NCBI GenBank assembly: GCA_026874595.1
Contig: CM049307.1
Coordinates: 98,082,330-98,146,329 of the forward strand
DNA: 64,000 nucleotides
Source: Sipunculus nudus
Lineage: Eukaryota > Annelida > Sipuncula > Golfingiida > Sipunculidae
Direction: 5' to 3'
Shown here: positions 63,845-64,000 of the stretch, piece after piece
Numbering within the stretch: position 1 is the stretch's first letter
Layout of the letters: each line of letters starts with the position of its first letter
The notes under the pieces: model-generated
The model's input: the letters and a program-made list of their open reading frames with translations, nothing else
Told to the model about the DNA's origin: nothing
Database searches by the model: none
Translations under genes and position numbers: made by a program

Positions 63845-64000
63845 GCTGCCGGAATAAGGGTATGCGATCGTCCCCATTTGTGTTCGTGTGTGTTCACAAC
63901 CATGATTGGAATTTTATAAATTTTAAGGTCATTTCGGGTACTGGCCCATGAAGAATCGATTAGATTTTAGTGTGGTTCAGGCAAGTGTTTCGGATTCAGA
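63845..64000 (+). mobile_element. Family C, copy 4, cut off by the window end
   Basis: Starts around 'tgctgccggaataagg' (a degraded GCCTCCGC terminus), then 'gtatgcgatc', 'tgttcgtgtgtgttcac', 'ggcccatgaagaatcga' and 'ttagattttagtgtgg', in the same order as copy 1. The right part lies beyond 64000. Confidence 0.72.

Overview
The window looks like animal nuclear DNA, most likely from a marine lophotrochozoan and probably a bivalve mollusc. The evidence is an intron-split rhodopsin-family receptor exon with a metazoan splice acceptor, a decayed LINE-type reverse transcriptase, MITE-like elements with a pogo/Tigger-style terminus, many TA/CA microsatellites and a very high minisatellite load in an AT-rich background. 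No operons, ribosome binding sites, CRISPR arrays or tRNA/rRNA genes were seen. The species cannot be fixed by reading alone.

Only one host gene can be supported. It is the 3'-terminal exon (1534 down to 790, minus strand) of a peptide-type class A GPCR, from the end of the DRY motif through TM4-TM7, helix 8 and the cytoplasmic tail. The exons for TM1-TM3 must lie at higher coordinates on the minus strand, and none was recognised in the window. Much of the rest may therefore be first-intron or upstream sequence of this gene, but that is inference.

Region by region. 1-789: 3' flank of the GPCR. 1535-4378: intron or flank with a 38-bp array. 4379-8230: dispersed repeats (families D, C and A, as labelled here) and a CpG-rich TCGC-dense patch. 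8231-20620: mostly featureless AT-rich DNA with small arrays (21, 82 and 45 bp) and TA tracts. 20621-21857: three ~414-bp tandem units of family A. 23766-24115: a 39-bp array. 30031-32616: a large 29-bp minisatellite. 34018-35657: TA tracts, a 22-bp array and a pogo/Tigger-like MITE inserted in a TA tract. 41034-41765: a 21/18-bp array open on both strands. 42840-43084: a family C copy. 45513-50647: a 5.1-kb, 17-bp minisatellite with ~967-bp higher-order duplication. 52007-53490: a GC-rich hairpin followed by eight ~180-bp units. 57970-58345: family C. 59310-60670: a 5'-truncated LINE relic. 60848-61405: a large inverted repeat. 63845-64000: family C, cut by the window end.

The arrays together occupy about 12.5 kb, roughly a fifth of the window, with ten or more unrelated unit sequences. 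The strongest leads are this satellite landscape, the dispersed repeat families that match between distant parts of the window, the hairpin-plus-180-bp array, and the inverted repeat next to the LINE relic. None of these amounts to a demonstrated new functional system.
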